A stretch of 30,224 bases of DNA from an uncultured Candidatus Saccharibacteria bacterium. GTDB lineage: Bacteria > Patescibacteria > Saccharimonadia > Saccharimonadales > UBA6022. This document shows, in pieces, positions 23,059 to 30,224 of this stretch. The position numbers and the translations under genes were made by a program. The notes beneath the pieces are model-generated. The model did not search any database, was not told where the DNA came from, and was given only the letters and a program-made list of their open reading frames with translations. The first letter of the stretch is position 1, and the number at the start of each line of letters is the position of its first letter. The stretch lies in the NCBI GenBank assembly GCA_946887425.1, contig CAMPKW010000006.1, positions 1 to 30,224 on the forward strand. The letters run 5' to 3'.

Positions 23059-25052
23059 GAATACTGCTCCTTCATCGTGTATGTTCTGTCAAGTTTTTCG
23101 AGCTCCCTAGCGGTCACTAAATATTCCGTATCGTCATTACTCGTGCGAACAATGATACATATAATTACACCCGCCAAACCGATGCCAGCAAGCCACCACA
23201 TGTGCCAAATCAAGCCAAACCCAATCAAAAAAGCAAACATGGCGATGACCAGCCCAAGCGAACTGTTCTTTGGCAGGTAAATATCCTGATACGCCGGTTT
23301 CTCGATTCGTTCATGTCGGTGTAGCGCCTGTTTCTCTTCCCAGAATTGGTCACGGCTGTGAACGACGGGGGTAACAGCAAAATTGTAAAATGGTGCTGGC
23401 GATGGCACCGACCATTCAAGCGTCCGGCCATTCCATGGATCACCAGTCAGATCACGATTTTTCTTGCGCTGCACAATGCTCACGACCAGTTGTAATAGCT
23501 GCAGGCCAATGCCGACACTAATAATCACTACCCCAAACCCAGCAACGATAAATAGACCCTGCCATCCCGTTGAGGCATCGTAGTGATCCAATCGGCGCGT
23601 CGCACCCATTAGCCCGAGAATATATAGCGGCAAGAAAGCCACCAGGAAGCCGACCGTCCAACAGTAACTTGCATAGCGCCCGAGCCGCTCATTGAGCGTG
23701 AAGCCGAAGATTTTTGGAAACCAATACGTCAAACCAGCAAAATAGCCGAACACGACACCGCCGATAATGACATTGTGGAAATGTGCTACGAGAAACAGGC
23801 TATTGTGCACCTGGAAATCGATAGCCGGCACTGCCATCAAGACACCCGTCACGCCGCCAATAGTAAAGGTCATAACAAAGCTCAAAAACCACAACATTGG
23901 TGTCGAAAATTTAATACGTCCTCGGTACATCGTGAAGAGCCAGTTGAATACCTTCACCCCTGTAGGAATCGCAATGACCATTGTCATAATACCAAAGAAG
24001 GCGTTAACATTTGCCCCTGCTCCCATTGTAAAGAAATGGTGGAGCCAAACGACGAACGATAAAAACATAATGGCAAAAAGCGCCCAAACCATCGTCGTAT
24101 ACCCGAAAAGCCTTTTGCGAGCAAACGTAGCAACGATCTCTGAGAAGATACCGAAAGCTGGCAGAATAAGAATATAGACCTCCGGATGCCCCCACGCCCA
24201 AATAAGGTTAATGTACATCATTGGATTGCCACCAAAATCAGATGTAAAGAAGTGCATACCCATGAGTCGGTCGAGGCCGAGCATACCGAGTGTTGCTGTC
24301 AAAATTGGAAATGCAAAAATTATCAATACCGTCGTCACTAAAACACTCCAAGCAAATATCGGCATCTTCATGAGCGTCATACCTGGAGCTCGTTTTGTCA
24401 GAATCGTTACCAAGAAATTAATACCCGACAGTAAACTACCGACACCCGCAATTTGCAATGACCATATCCAATAATCAACACCAGGGCCAGGGCTATACGC
24501 CAGCTCTGTGAGCGGTGGATATCCTAGCCAGCCGCCCGAAGAAAAACCGCCAAGAAGTAACGATATGTTCACCAGAACCATGCCGACCACGAACAGCCAA
24601 ACACTTACTGAGTTTAAAAACGGAAATGCAACATCACGCGCACCAATAATAAGTGGCAACACAAGGTTAATGAGCCCGAACATAAGACCCATCGCCACAA
24701 AGAAAATCATAATTGTGCCATGCGCCGAAAAAACCTGCTGGAAGGTATCGGAACTGACAATACCAGCATTATCACCGCTAGCAAGAGCTTGCTGGGCGCG
24801 GATCATAAGCGCATCAGCCACACCTCGTAGCAGCATGATAATCGCAACGATAATATATATGACGCCAATCTTTTTAGCATCGACTGTCGTGAGCCAGTTT
24901 TTCCAAAGCCATGTCCATTTTTTAAAATAAAACAACGCCGCTACAATACCAAGGCCACCGAGCACCATCCCAACAGCCCCTACTTGCGTAATAAGATCCT
25001 GTGGCAGCGCATCAAAACTAAGACGGCCCATCATATTCTCAATCAAATTCAT
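23055..25052 (-). CDS. cyoB: Cytochrome bo3 ubiquinol oxidase subunit I
   Basis: A 665-aa heme-copper oxidase catalytic subunit (E. coli CyoB is about 663 aa), reducing O2 with electrons from quinol and pumping protons. The E. coli functional residues have clear counterparts: Arg and Asp of the quinol site in [10 protein letters not shown], the D-channel Asp in [12 protein letters not shown], the active-site Glu and His-Tyr pair in [13 protein letters not shown], the copper-B His-His in [20 protein letters not shown], the K-channel Lys in [15 protein letters not shown] and heme His residues in [17 protein letters not shown]. It is an A-type quinol oxidase. Similarity to proteobacterial CyoB appears high, which suggests ancient transfer. 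Confidence 0.98.
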   Translation of the reverse strand: MNLIENMMGRLSFDALPQDLITQVGAVGMVLGGLGIVAALFYFKKWTWLWKNWLTTVDAKKIGVIYIIVAIIMLLRGVADALMIRAQQALASGDNAGIVSSDTFQQVFSAHGTIMIFFVAMGLMFGLINLVLPLIIGARDVAFPFLNSVSVWLFVVGMVLVNISLLLGGFSSGGWLGYPPLTELAYSPGPGVDYWIWSLQIAGVGSLLSGINFLVTILTKRAPGMTLMKMPIFAWSVLVTTVLIIFAFPILTATLGMLGLDRLMGMHFFTSDFGGNPMMYINLIWAWGHPEVYILILPAFGIFSEIVATFARKRLFGYTTMVWALFAIMFLSFVVWLHHFFTMGAGANVNAFFGIMTMVIAIPTGVKVFNWLFTMYRGRIKFSTPMLWFLSFVMTFTIGGVTGVLMAVPAIDFQVHNSLFLVAHFHNVIIGGVVFGYFAGLTYWFPKIFGFTLNERLGRYASYCWTVGFLVAFLPLYILGLMGATRRLDHYDASTGWQGLFIVAGFGVVIISVGIGLQLLQLVVSIVQRKKNRDLTGDPWNGRTLEWSVPSPAPFYNFAVTPVVHSRDQFWEEKQALHRHERIEKPAYQDIYLPKNSSLGLVIAMFAFLIGFGLIWHMWWLAGIGLAGVIICIIVRTSNDDTEYLVTARELEKLDRTYTMKEQYS

Positions 25053-25981
25053 TACACCCCCTCCATATGTGCGTGATCCATATGCATATCATGATCAGCT
25101 CCACGGCTGTCATCATTTTTTGCAGGAGGCATCATATACTTCATGATTATCTTATCATACAGATCAACATCCTGAAGGGTGTAGTATAGCGGCTCATCTT
25201 GCACACCAGGCGTCACTAGTGCTTTGTAGGTCGTTTCATCAAGCGCCGTGTCGAGACGTTTCGTCTGCCGTACCCACGCATCAAAGTCGGCTTGAGTGCG
25301 CGATTTTGCCATGAAATTCATATCCGCAAACCCAGTCCCGCTTATATTTGTTGATGAACCGCGATACTCACCTGTCCTGTCTGCAATAAGCCGCAGTTTT
25401 GTCGACATCCCACTCATGGCGTATACCTGGCTGCCGAGGCTGGGAATCCAAAAAGCATTCATTGGTGCGTCTGACGTAATCGTAAAGTTAATCGGCGTTT
25501 TCTCAGGAATGATAAGTTCATTCACGGTGGCAATTTGCTGATCAGGATAAATGAACAACCATTTCCACTGCAACGACACGACTTGAACATTGACTGGCGT
25601 CACCGACGACTCTAAGTCTTTGTATGGATCAAGTTCATGAGTTGATCGCCAGGTCACAACTCCAAGAATCACGATAATCACACACGGAATACCCCACCAA
25701 ATTGCTTCAAGTAATCGGTTACCATCCCAGTTTGGTCGGTAGGCGGCTCGTTTGTTACTCTCGCGATATCTTAGCGAAAACACCGCCAGCATCACAAACA
25801 CCGGGATTACCACCACTAAGCTTAGTAGTAGTGTGAACATAATAAGTTGATATTCTTTACGCGCTATCTCTCCCTGGGGATTAAGAACGTCAATATTCAC
25901 TCCCTTTAGTAGCGCCATGACGCCAACAATAATGACACCGACAATCAGCAATGCGGCGATAATCTTAATCAGTCGTTTCAT
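25052..25981 (-). CDS. cyoA: Cytochrome bo3 ubiquinol oxidase subunit II
   Basis: A 309-aa subunit II with an N-terminal hydrophobic segment (7-24), a second helix (about 48-70) and an extracytoplasmic cupredoxin domain. The copper-A ligands are absent, as expected for a quinol oxidase; conserved pieces are [36 protein letters not shown] and GTGFADMNF. The lipobox Cys found in E. coli CyoA is missing (LLKGVN), so it is probably not a lipoprotein. The C-terminus is His/Met-rich ([14 protein letters not shown]), as in E. coli. It leads the cyoABCDE-orf90-ndh run and overlaps cyoB by one base. Confidence 0.96.
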   Translation of the reverse strand: MKRLIKIIAALLIVGVIIVGVMALLKGVNIDVLNPQGEIARKEYQLIMFTLLLSLVVVIPVFVMLAVFSLRYRESNKRAAYRPNWDGNRLLEAIWWGIPCVIIVILGVVTWRSTHELDPYKDLESSVTPVNVQVVSLQWKWLFIYPDQQIATVNELIIPEKTPINFTITSDAPMNAFWIPSLGSQVYAMSGMSTKLRLIADRTGEYRGSSTNISGTGFADMNFMAKSRTQADFDAWVRQTKRLDTALDETTYKALVTPGVQDEPLYYTLQDVDLYDKIIMKYMMPPAKNDDSRGADHDMHMDHAHMEGV

Positions 25982-26016
25982 GATCTACCAAATAAAAGCA
26001 TAATAAGTATGTCCCT

Positions 26017-26044
26017 ATCATACACCGGGCAGTTGCAATCGCAA
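26017..26044 (-). promoter_or_regulatory. Candidate promoter of the cyo-ndh operon
   Basis: On the minus strand TTGCGA (26039-26044), a 16-base spacer and TATGAT (26017-26022), leaving a leader of about 28 bases before cyoA. No terminator is evident between the upstream hydrolase gene and this site, so read-through is possible. Confidence 0.4.
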
Positions 26045-26055
26045 ACCGGACGCGT

Positions 26056-26892
26056 TTATTTTTTACGCAGTATCGTGCCGATGATATCAGCTAGATATAA
26101 GCGGTGCGTCACCCATGCATGCCCTTGATCGCCTACTAAAAATGCAGTTGACGAGCCGGGATGCATCTCATTTCTTGAGCGTATAACGCGCACATGATCA
26201 TGATAGTCGGTAATTTTATCCTTCGTGCCAACAATATCGGTCCAATGCGTCGAAGCTGCCAGCATGGACGGCATGTCATCGAGGGCTGTATCGAATATTT
26301 GCTTGGTTGTATGGATCAGCTCAGGAATTTTTCTCACGTCAAATAAGCTTGATGCGCTCGGGCCGATAACTTGTTGAAATTCACCTCGCCTCAAGACAGC
26401 CAGAGATTCGCGCACCCCATCAATAAATTGGGCTGGCATCCGACGCGCGTATGCCATTGCACCAGACCTCGTATTGGGCATTGATACCGTGATCAGATCG
26501 CCCACGTCAGCCTGCGCATGCGCTGCAAGATGTGATGCAGCGATGGCACCTGCCGATGCCCCCATTGCGTCAAAGCGAGTTACGCCATAATCGCGCAGCG
26601 CGCGCAGTTGACTCTCGGTCTGCTGCTCAAAACTAGAAAAAGCACGCACCGGTGTGTCGACTGTTACAAGTGGACGCTCCATTCTATCCGCGTATGTATC
26701 GAGGTATAGCCGACCCGTTGAATTCAGTGCCGTCGTACCTAGTCCTAGATACACAACCACGGGAGCCTGATCACTGAATTCCATATTTCTACATACGATC
26801 TCGTGGACCACCCCGCTTCGCGTGTCGCGAACATATTCATGGCCACCACCAGGCTCAACCGTTTCCGCATCGTGCCTTGGCGAATATTCCAT
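26056..26892 (-). CDS. Alpha/beta hydrolase
   Basis: A 278-aa alpha/beta-hydrolase-fold protein of unknown substrate. The nucleophile elbow is GASAG (Ser113), with likely acid Asp225 in VGTKDKI and His258 in GDQGHAW; the oxyanion strand VVVYLGLG (45-52) precedes it. The order and spacing match the family. There is no signal peptide. It begins 8 bases after the DEAH helicase stop, with a weak ribosome site, and probably shares that transcript. Esterase, lipase-like or peptidase roles are all possible. Confidence 0.88.
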   Translation of the reverse strand: MEYSPRHDAETVEPGGGHEYVRDTRSGVVHEIVCRNMEFSDQAPVVVYLGLGTTALNSTGRLYLDTYADRMERPLVTVDTPVRAFSSFEQQTESQLRALRDYGVTRFDAMGASAGAIAASHLAAHAQADVGDLITVSMPNTRSGAMAYARRMPAQFIDGVRESLAVLRRGEFQQVIGPSASSLFDVRKIPELIHTTKQIFDTALDDMPSMLAASTHWTDIVGTKDKITDYHDHVRVIRSRNEMHPGSSTAFLVGDQGHAWVTHRLYLADIIGTILRKK

Positions 26893-26900
26893 GACTTACC

Positions 26901-29225
26901 CTACCTTTCACGCCTTCGATCATATTTTCGCTTATGTCGCGGCTGCCATGAACGTTTCGAGGGTTCATGTCGGTAGGCTGATGCTCCTCTATGAGTGACA
27001 CCGACACTGGCCATAAAATCAGAGCCAAGGTGTGTATGAAGTTTTGAGAGATCTAATAATCGCACTTTCTGATCCGGCGCCAATTGATCAAGCGAACTAA
27101 CGTGGCCCGCCATCTGGCGCACTTGCTGCTGAAGCTGGCGCAGAGGCACAGAGGGGATTCGCTTTGTATGAAAACGGCCAAGAGTGCGTCGTTCCTTTTC
27201 AAGTTGCTCGTACGCCCACGTCGCAAATGCATCCCCAAACATTCTTCGGTACTTAGGCGAATCGCCCTCCACGGGCTCGCTCGCACCTTCCAGTACTCGA
27301 CCACCAAATCGTACCAACTGACGAGTCATCAGCCGACCTGCTCGCGGGTCGTAATACACTTTGCCGCGTCGCGATGCAAAGTACTGCGGAGCAAGCTCAA
27401 GCAGCCAGTCGGTATTGACCGCCGTCAAAGCCTGCACAAGATGCAATGTCTCAAGTCCGCCACTGCGCGTTGGGACTTGTAAATCAAATGGTACACCGGC
27501 TACCAGCTTTGGATTGCGCACCACACTACTGCTCGAAAGTTCCCGGCGAGCTTTCGTCGAAATATGTTCTGCCTCACCATCATCATTCACGAGCCATAGT
27601 TGGTCGATTTGACCAGCGACAATCGAACGCAGGAGTGGCTCCTGCTCGTCATCCGTGATAGGGTCGAGCGCTGTAGTATCAAATCCTAGGTCGCGGTCCA
27701 GACGCTCCATAACTTCACGTGCCTTGACGATGTTTTTGCCGATAATGCCCGCTTCCTCGTAAAGATCATCAGGAATAGCTGGCAATGCCAAAAGAACGTC
27801 ATACTGTGCGAGAAGATCAGACTTTGTCTGTCGTGTATAGGCCCGCCAGCCGGTGTATCTCGTACCGCCCTTAACGATACCACCCACTTCTTGAATACCG
27901 ATAATAGCCGCGAGCTTGGCCTGAATATTTTTGTCGTACTGCCGAGCCTCTACAAGCATGCGCGCATAACTTGACTCAACAGGAAACTGCTCCATCTGCC
28001 TACCTATTCGCGTCACATCACCCGCAGTCGATAGCGCACCCAGCGCAACGAGAGTTCGTTTTGCACGAGCAATCGCCTTGTGGCTCGGATCGTGATAAAA
28101 GTCGAGGAGTTCAATGTCGATACCGACATTCGCCAACCGAAGTGTCAGACGATCTATATGTTTGCGAAGTATTTCAGGCGTACCATACTCTGGCCGCTCG
28201 TCGAAGTCCAAACAAGGCATCGTGTCATAAGGCGCGAGTATATACTCTCCCGCTTTCGTACGACCAGCCCGCCCAGCTCGTTGCAGACAGTCAGCCTGTG
28301 AAATCTGAGCAATGAACAATCCTTCAACACCGTTGCGAACTTCACTGCGTCGCTCGAGTCCACTGTCGATTACCACATCGATATCATCAATCGTCACGCT
28401 CGTCTGAGCAATATTCGTCGATAAAATTATTTTTCCATTTGGGTAACTAGCAAACGCCTGTTGCTGGGCGCTCGCTTCAAGCTGACTATGAAGTGGTATT
28501 ACCGGCACACCAGCAGCATCAGCCTTGAGCGCGACCGCCTCGGCAACGTCTTGAATTTCCGCCTTTCCAGGCAAAAACACCAACATATTACTCTTTGCCG
28601 AAAGGAGCTGATTAAAAATCTCGCTAATAACATCCGTACCGCGTCGTTTTGTCACTTCAAAGCTACGTCCCGGCACGTTAATAATTGCATCAGTGCCAAA
28701 ATACTCAGCAAGTAGCCCGGTTTCGATAGTAGCGCTCATGATCACCACCTTAAAGCGTGGCTCTTCTTGGCAGCGTTTTTTCGCCCATGCCACAAGAACT
28801 TCCATGTTCTCATTCCACTCATGAACCTCGTCAAGGAGGAGTACTTGACGATCATTAATACCAGCACCCGTAATTTCACGAACAAGCTGCAAACCGTCAG
28901 TGCAGTAAAGTAGTTGCGTTGAGGGGCTATCGTCTCGCTCGTGCGCGGTTCGATAGCCAATTATCTCATCGCTGTCCTTGCCAGTACGCATTGCCCACTC
29001 CTCACGAACGCGTCGCGACAAGTTGCGAGCTGCCAAGATACGTGGCTGAGTCACAATCACCTTCTGATACCCATGATCAGCAAGATACTGCGGCACCTGT
29101 GTACTTTTTCCAGCACCTGTCTCAGCCGTAATAATCGTCACCTGATGCGCATCGACAGCCGATACAATCTCCTCTCTGTAGTCAAAGATTGGTAAATCGT
29201 TTGAAAACTGTGAGGAGTGCGTCAT
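26901..29225 (-). CDS. DEAH-box ATP-dependent helicase, HrpA-like
   Basis: A 774-aa DEAH/RHA-family RNA helicase. Motifs: Walker A TGAGKSTQ (36-43), DEVHEW (132-137, the DEAH position with Val for Ala), SATIETG, TNIAQTSVTIDDID and motif VI LQRAGRAGRTKAGEY. After the helicase core come the winged-helix and HA2 ratchet region (about 350-500) and an OB-fold region (FASRRGKVYYDPRAGRLMTRQLVRFGG). The C-terminus is strongly basic (HEPSKRSWQPRHKRKYDRRRER). It is much shorter than E. coli HrpA (about 1300 aa) and lacks its long C-terminal extension; its length is nearer HrpB. It starts 3 bases after the pheT stop. Confidence 0.93.
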   Translation of the reverse strand: MTHSSQFSNDLPIFDYREEIVSAVDAHQVTIITAETGAGKSTQVPQYLADHGYQKVIVTQPRILAARNLSRRVREEWAMRTGKDSDEIIGYRTAHERDDSPSTQLLYCTDGLQLVREITGAGINDRQVLLLDEVHEWNENMEVLVAWAKKRCQEEPRFKVVIMSATIETGLLAEYFGTDAIINVPGRSFEVTKRRGTDVISEIFNQLLSAKSNMLVFLPGKAEIQDVAEAVALKADAAGVPVIPLHSQLEASAQQQAFASYPNGKIILSTNIAQTSVTIDDIDVVIDSGLERRSEVRNGVEGLFIAQISQADCLQRAGRAGRTKAGEYILAPYDTMPCLDFDERPEYGTPEILRKHIDRLTLRLANVGIDIELLDFYHDPSHKAIARAKRTLVALGALSTAGDVTRIGRQMEQFPVESSYARMLVEARQYDKNIQAKLAAIIGIQEVGGIVKGGTRYTGWRAYTRQTKSDLLAQYDVLLALPAIPDDLYEEAGIIGKNIVKAREVMERLDRDLGFDTTALDPITDDEQEPLLRSIVAGQIDQLWLVNDDGEAEHISTKARRELSSSSVVRNPKLVAGVPFDLQVPTRSGGLETLHLVQALTAVNTDWLLELAPQYFASRRGKVYYDPRAGRLMTRQLVRFGGRVLEGASEPVEGDSPKYRRMFGDAFATWAYEQLEKERRTLGRFHTKRIPSVPLRQLQQQVRQMAGHVSSLDQLAPDQKVRLLDLSKLHTHLGSDFMASVGVTHRGASAYRHEPSKRSWQPRHKRKYDRRRER

Positions 29226-29228
29226 ACG

Positions 29229-30224
29229 CTACACCACCACTGCCGAAGTTGCCGTCACAACCTCATCGGTCAGTTTTGAAATAATCACCGCAACCTCTTC
29301 ACTCGTAAGTGTTCGATCACTTGCCGCAAGCCGAATACGAAGCGTAACATTCTTCGTATCGCCGTTCTCGGGCTGATATATATCAACAGTTGTAATTGCA
29401 GACTCAAGTTCAACCTCGCGAAGAGCAAGTTTGGCCGCATCGACAACTTGCGCGTGCGTCACAACTTGATCGACTTGGAAACAGATATCTCGTTCAGTAC
29501 CCGGATAACGACTCAGCGGACGGTACGTGTTCGTCACGTGCCGTTTTGCGAGTTCAATAGCTTCTGGCAAGAGTTCAAAACCGGCGCTATAACTTGGCAA
29601 CTTAAAGTTGCGCACAACTGACTTCTTGTACTCACCAACAATACCGAGCGACTGGCCGCTTCTAACGTCAATTACTCGTGCGCTGCGACGAGGCTCAAAT
29701 GGTGCTGATACGACCAATGTTATATCCGCAGGCAATGGCTTAAATATCACTTCTAGGCCAAGTGAAGCTGTTAAATATTCTACCATCGCTTTTGCACGGT
29801 AGTACGGTGCGCCCGGCTGGGCAACTTTTGCAGCATACGTCAGAGCGACTCGCGCAAGCTCGACTGGCAGACCATCAGCCTCGGATATGGCAGATTTGCT
29901 GTGTGCCTTGCCGATCTCGAATAGCGCAAACTCATCATAACCAGCCTTACTGTTTACGCGAACCTTATCGAGTAGGCTCGGCGTGACACTGAGGCGGTAA
30001 TATTGCAAGTCAGGACTGAGCGCATTACCCAATCGAAATGCTTGATCCGGATTTTGACCGACATGTTCAAGTATATTTTTGTGCACGAAGCTATAGGTTA
30101 ATACTTCGTTGGCGCCTGCGCGCGATAGACTCTCACGGATTTCACGAGCAAGTTCTCGTTGCGCATTTTTTGGAGTTGGCGCCGTAGAGCGCTGCGGCAA
30201 TTCGCGTGGCAATTTGTCAAAACC
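29229..30224 (-). CDS. pheT: Phenylalanine-tRNA ligase beta subunit (partial, N-terminus beyond window)
   Basis: The C-terminal 331 residues of PheT, which together with PheS charges tRNA-Phe. The frame is open to the window edge, where GFDKLPRELP matches the conserved YGYDxIP end of the B5 domain, so a start at 30212 (a TTG) would be wrong. The catalytic-like core includes EVLTYSFV, NALSPDLQYYRLSVTPSLL and FALFEIGKA. The C-terminal ferredoxin-like anticodon-binding domain is visible as LSRYPGTERDICFQVDQ and VTLRIRLAASDRTLTSEEV. About 450 residues should lie beyond 30224. Confidence 0.95.
   Translation of the reverse strand, partial: GFDKLPRELPQRSTAPTPKNAQRELAREIRESLSRAGANEVLTYSFVHKNILEHVGQNPDQAFRLGNALSPDLQYYRLSVTPSLLDKVRVNSKAGYDEFALFEIGKAHSKSAISEADGLPVELARVALTYAAKVAQPGAPYYRAKAMVEYLTASLGLEVIFKPLPADITLVVSAPFEPRRSARVIDVRSGQSLGIVGEYKKSVVRNFKLPSYSAGFELLPEAIELAKRHVTNTYRPLSRYPGTERDICFQVDQVVTHAQVVDAAKLALREVELESAITTVDIYQPENGDTKNVTLRIRLAASDRTLTSEEVAVIISKLTDEVVTATSAVVV

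Noticed and set aside
25052..25120. His/Met-rich C-terminal tail of CyoA as a novel copper-loading tail
   Set aside because: E. coli CyoA, as I recall its sequence, also ends in a His/Met-rich stretch, so this is a family feature rather than a new one.
1..30224. CRISPR array, insertion sequence, prophage, defence island or tRNA genes
   Set aside because: No regularly spaced repeats, transposase or phage-like proteins, terminal repeats or tRNA cloverleaf patterns were seen; gaps between genes are short and account for promoters and terminators.

Overview
The window looks like a chromosomal segment of a Candidatus Saccharibacteria (TM7) or closely related Patescibacteria (CPR) genome, probably an environmental lineage with an aerobic respiratory module. 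The clues are very tight gene packing with 1-4 base overlaps, a split transketolase, a pentose-phosphate/lower-glycolysis cluster and a cyo plus NDH-2 pair without other respiratory genes. UGA acts as a normal stop (cyoB ends in the UGA of an ATGA overlap with cyoC), which argues against the Gracilibacteria/Absconditabacteria code. The taxon is an inference from gene content. No tRNA, rRNA, CRISPR array, insertion sequence or prophage was seen.

Layout. (1) 1-1198, minus: gatC-gatA (gatA cut by the window edge). (2) 1298-2542, minus: a DEAD-box RNA helicase with an RGG-rich N-terminus and a long structured leader. (3) 2758-11746, minus: a nine-gene run read as rpiB, rpe-like, transketolase N, transketolase C, class II aldolase, PfkB kinase, PfkB kinase with an extra N-terminal domain, LOG-family protein, then uvrB with its own -10. 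(4) 11818-12837, minus: gap (GAPDH), with its own promoter and terminator. (5) 12980-14964, plus: an unrecognised 116-aa protein behind a perfect consensus promoter, then a short bifunctional Rel (p)ppGpp enzyme. (6) 14997-18814: an IMPase-family phosphatase and inorganic pyrophosphatase (minus), a glycerophosphodiesterase (plus), then membrane-anchored FKBP and thioredoxin reductase (minus). (7) 18923-19624, plus: an unrecognised two-helix membrane protein. (8) 19708-25981, minus: cyoA-cyoB-cyoC-cyoD-cyoE-orf90-ndh, a compact NADH to quinol to oxygen chain. (9) 26056-30224, minus: pheT (partial), a DEAH helicase and an alpha/beta hydrolase.

How it fits together. The central-carbon cluster connects pentose phosphates with fructose-bisphosphate and triose phosphates, feeding GAPDH. 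NADH could then be oxidised by NDH-2 and the bo3-type quinol oxidase. This is only workable if quinone and heme B come from elsewhere, since no gene for making either is in this window.

Most interesting signals. Several genes have a -10 hexamer only 6-8 bases before the start codon, which predicts leaderless mRNAs. The DEAD-box helicase has a structured leader that puts its Shine-Dalgarno in a hairpin loop, and a perfect 13-bp inverted repeat across its stop codon. Two PfkB kinases sit beside an aldolase, one fused to an unrecognised N-terminal domain. Rel ends just after its TGS domain. I did not find a clearly new multi-gene system; the unusual features are mostly in gene control and domain structure.
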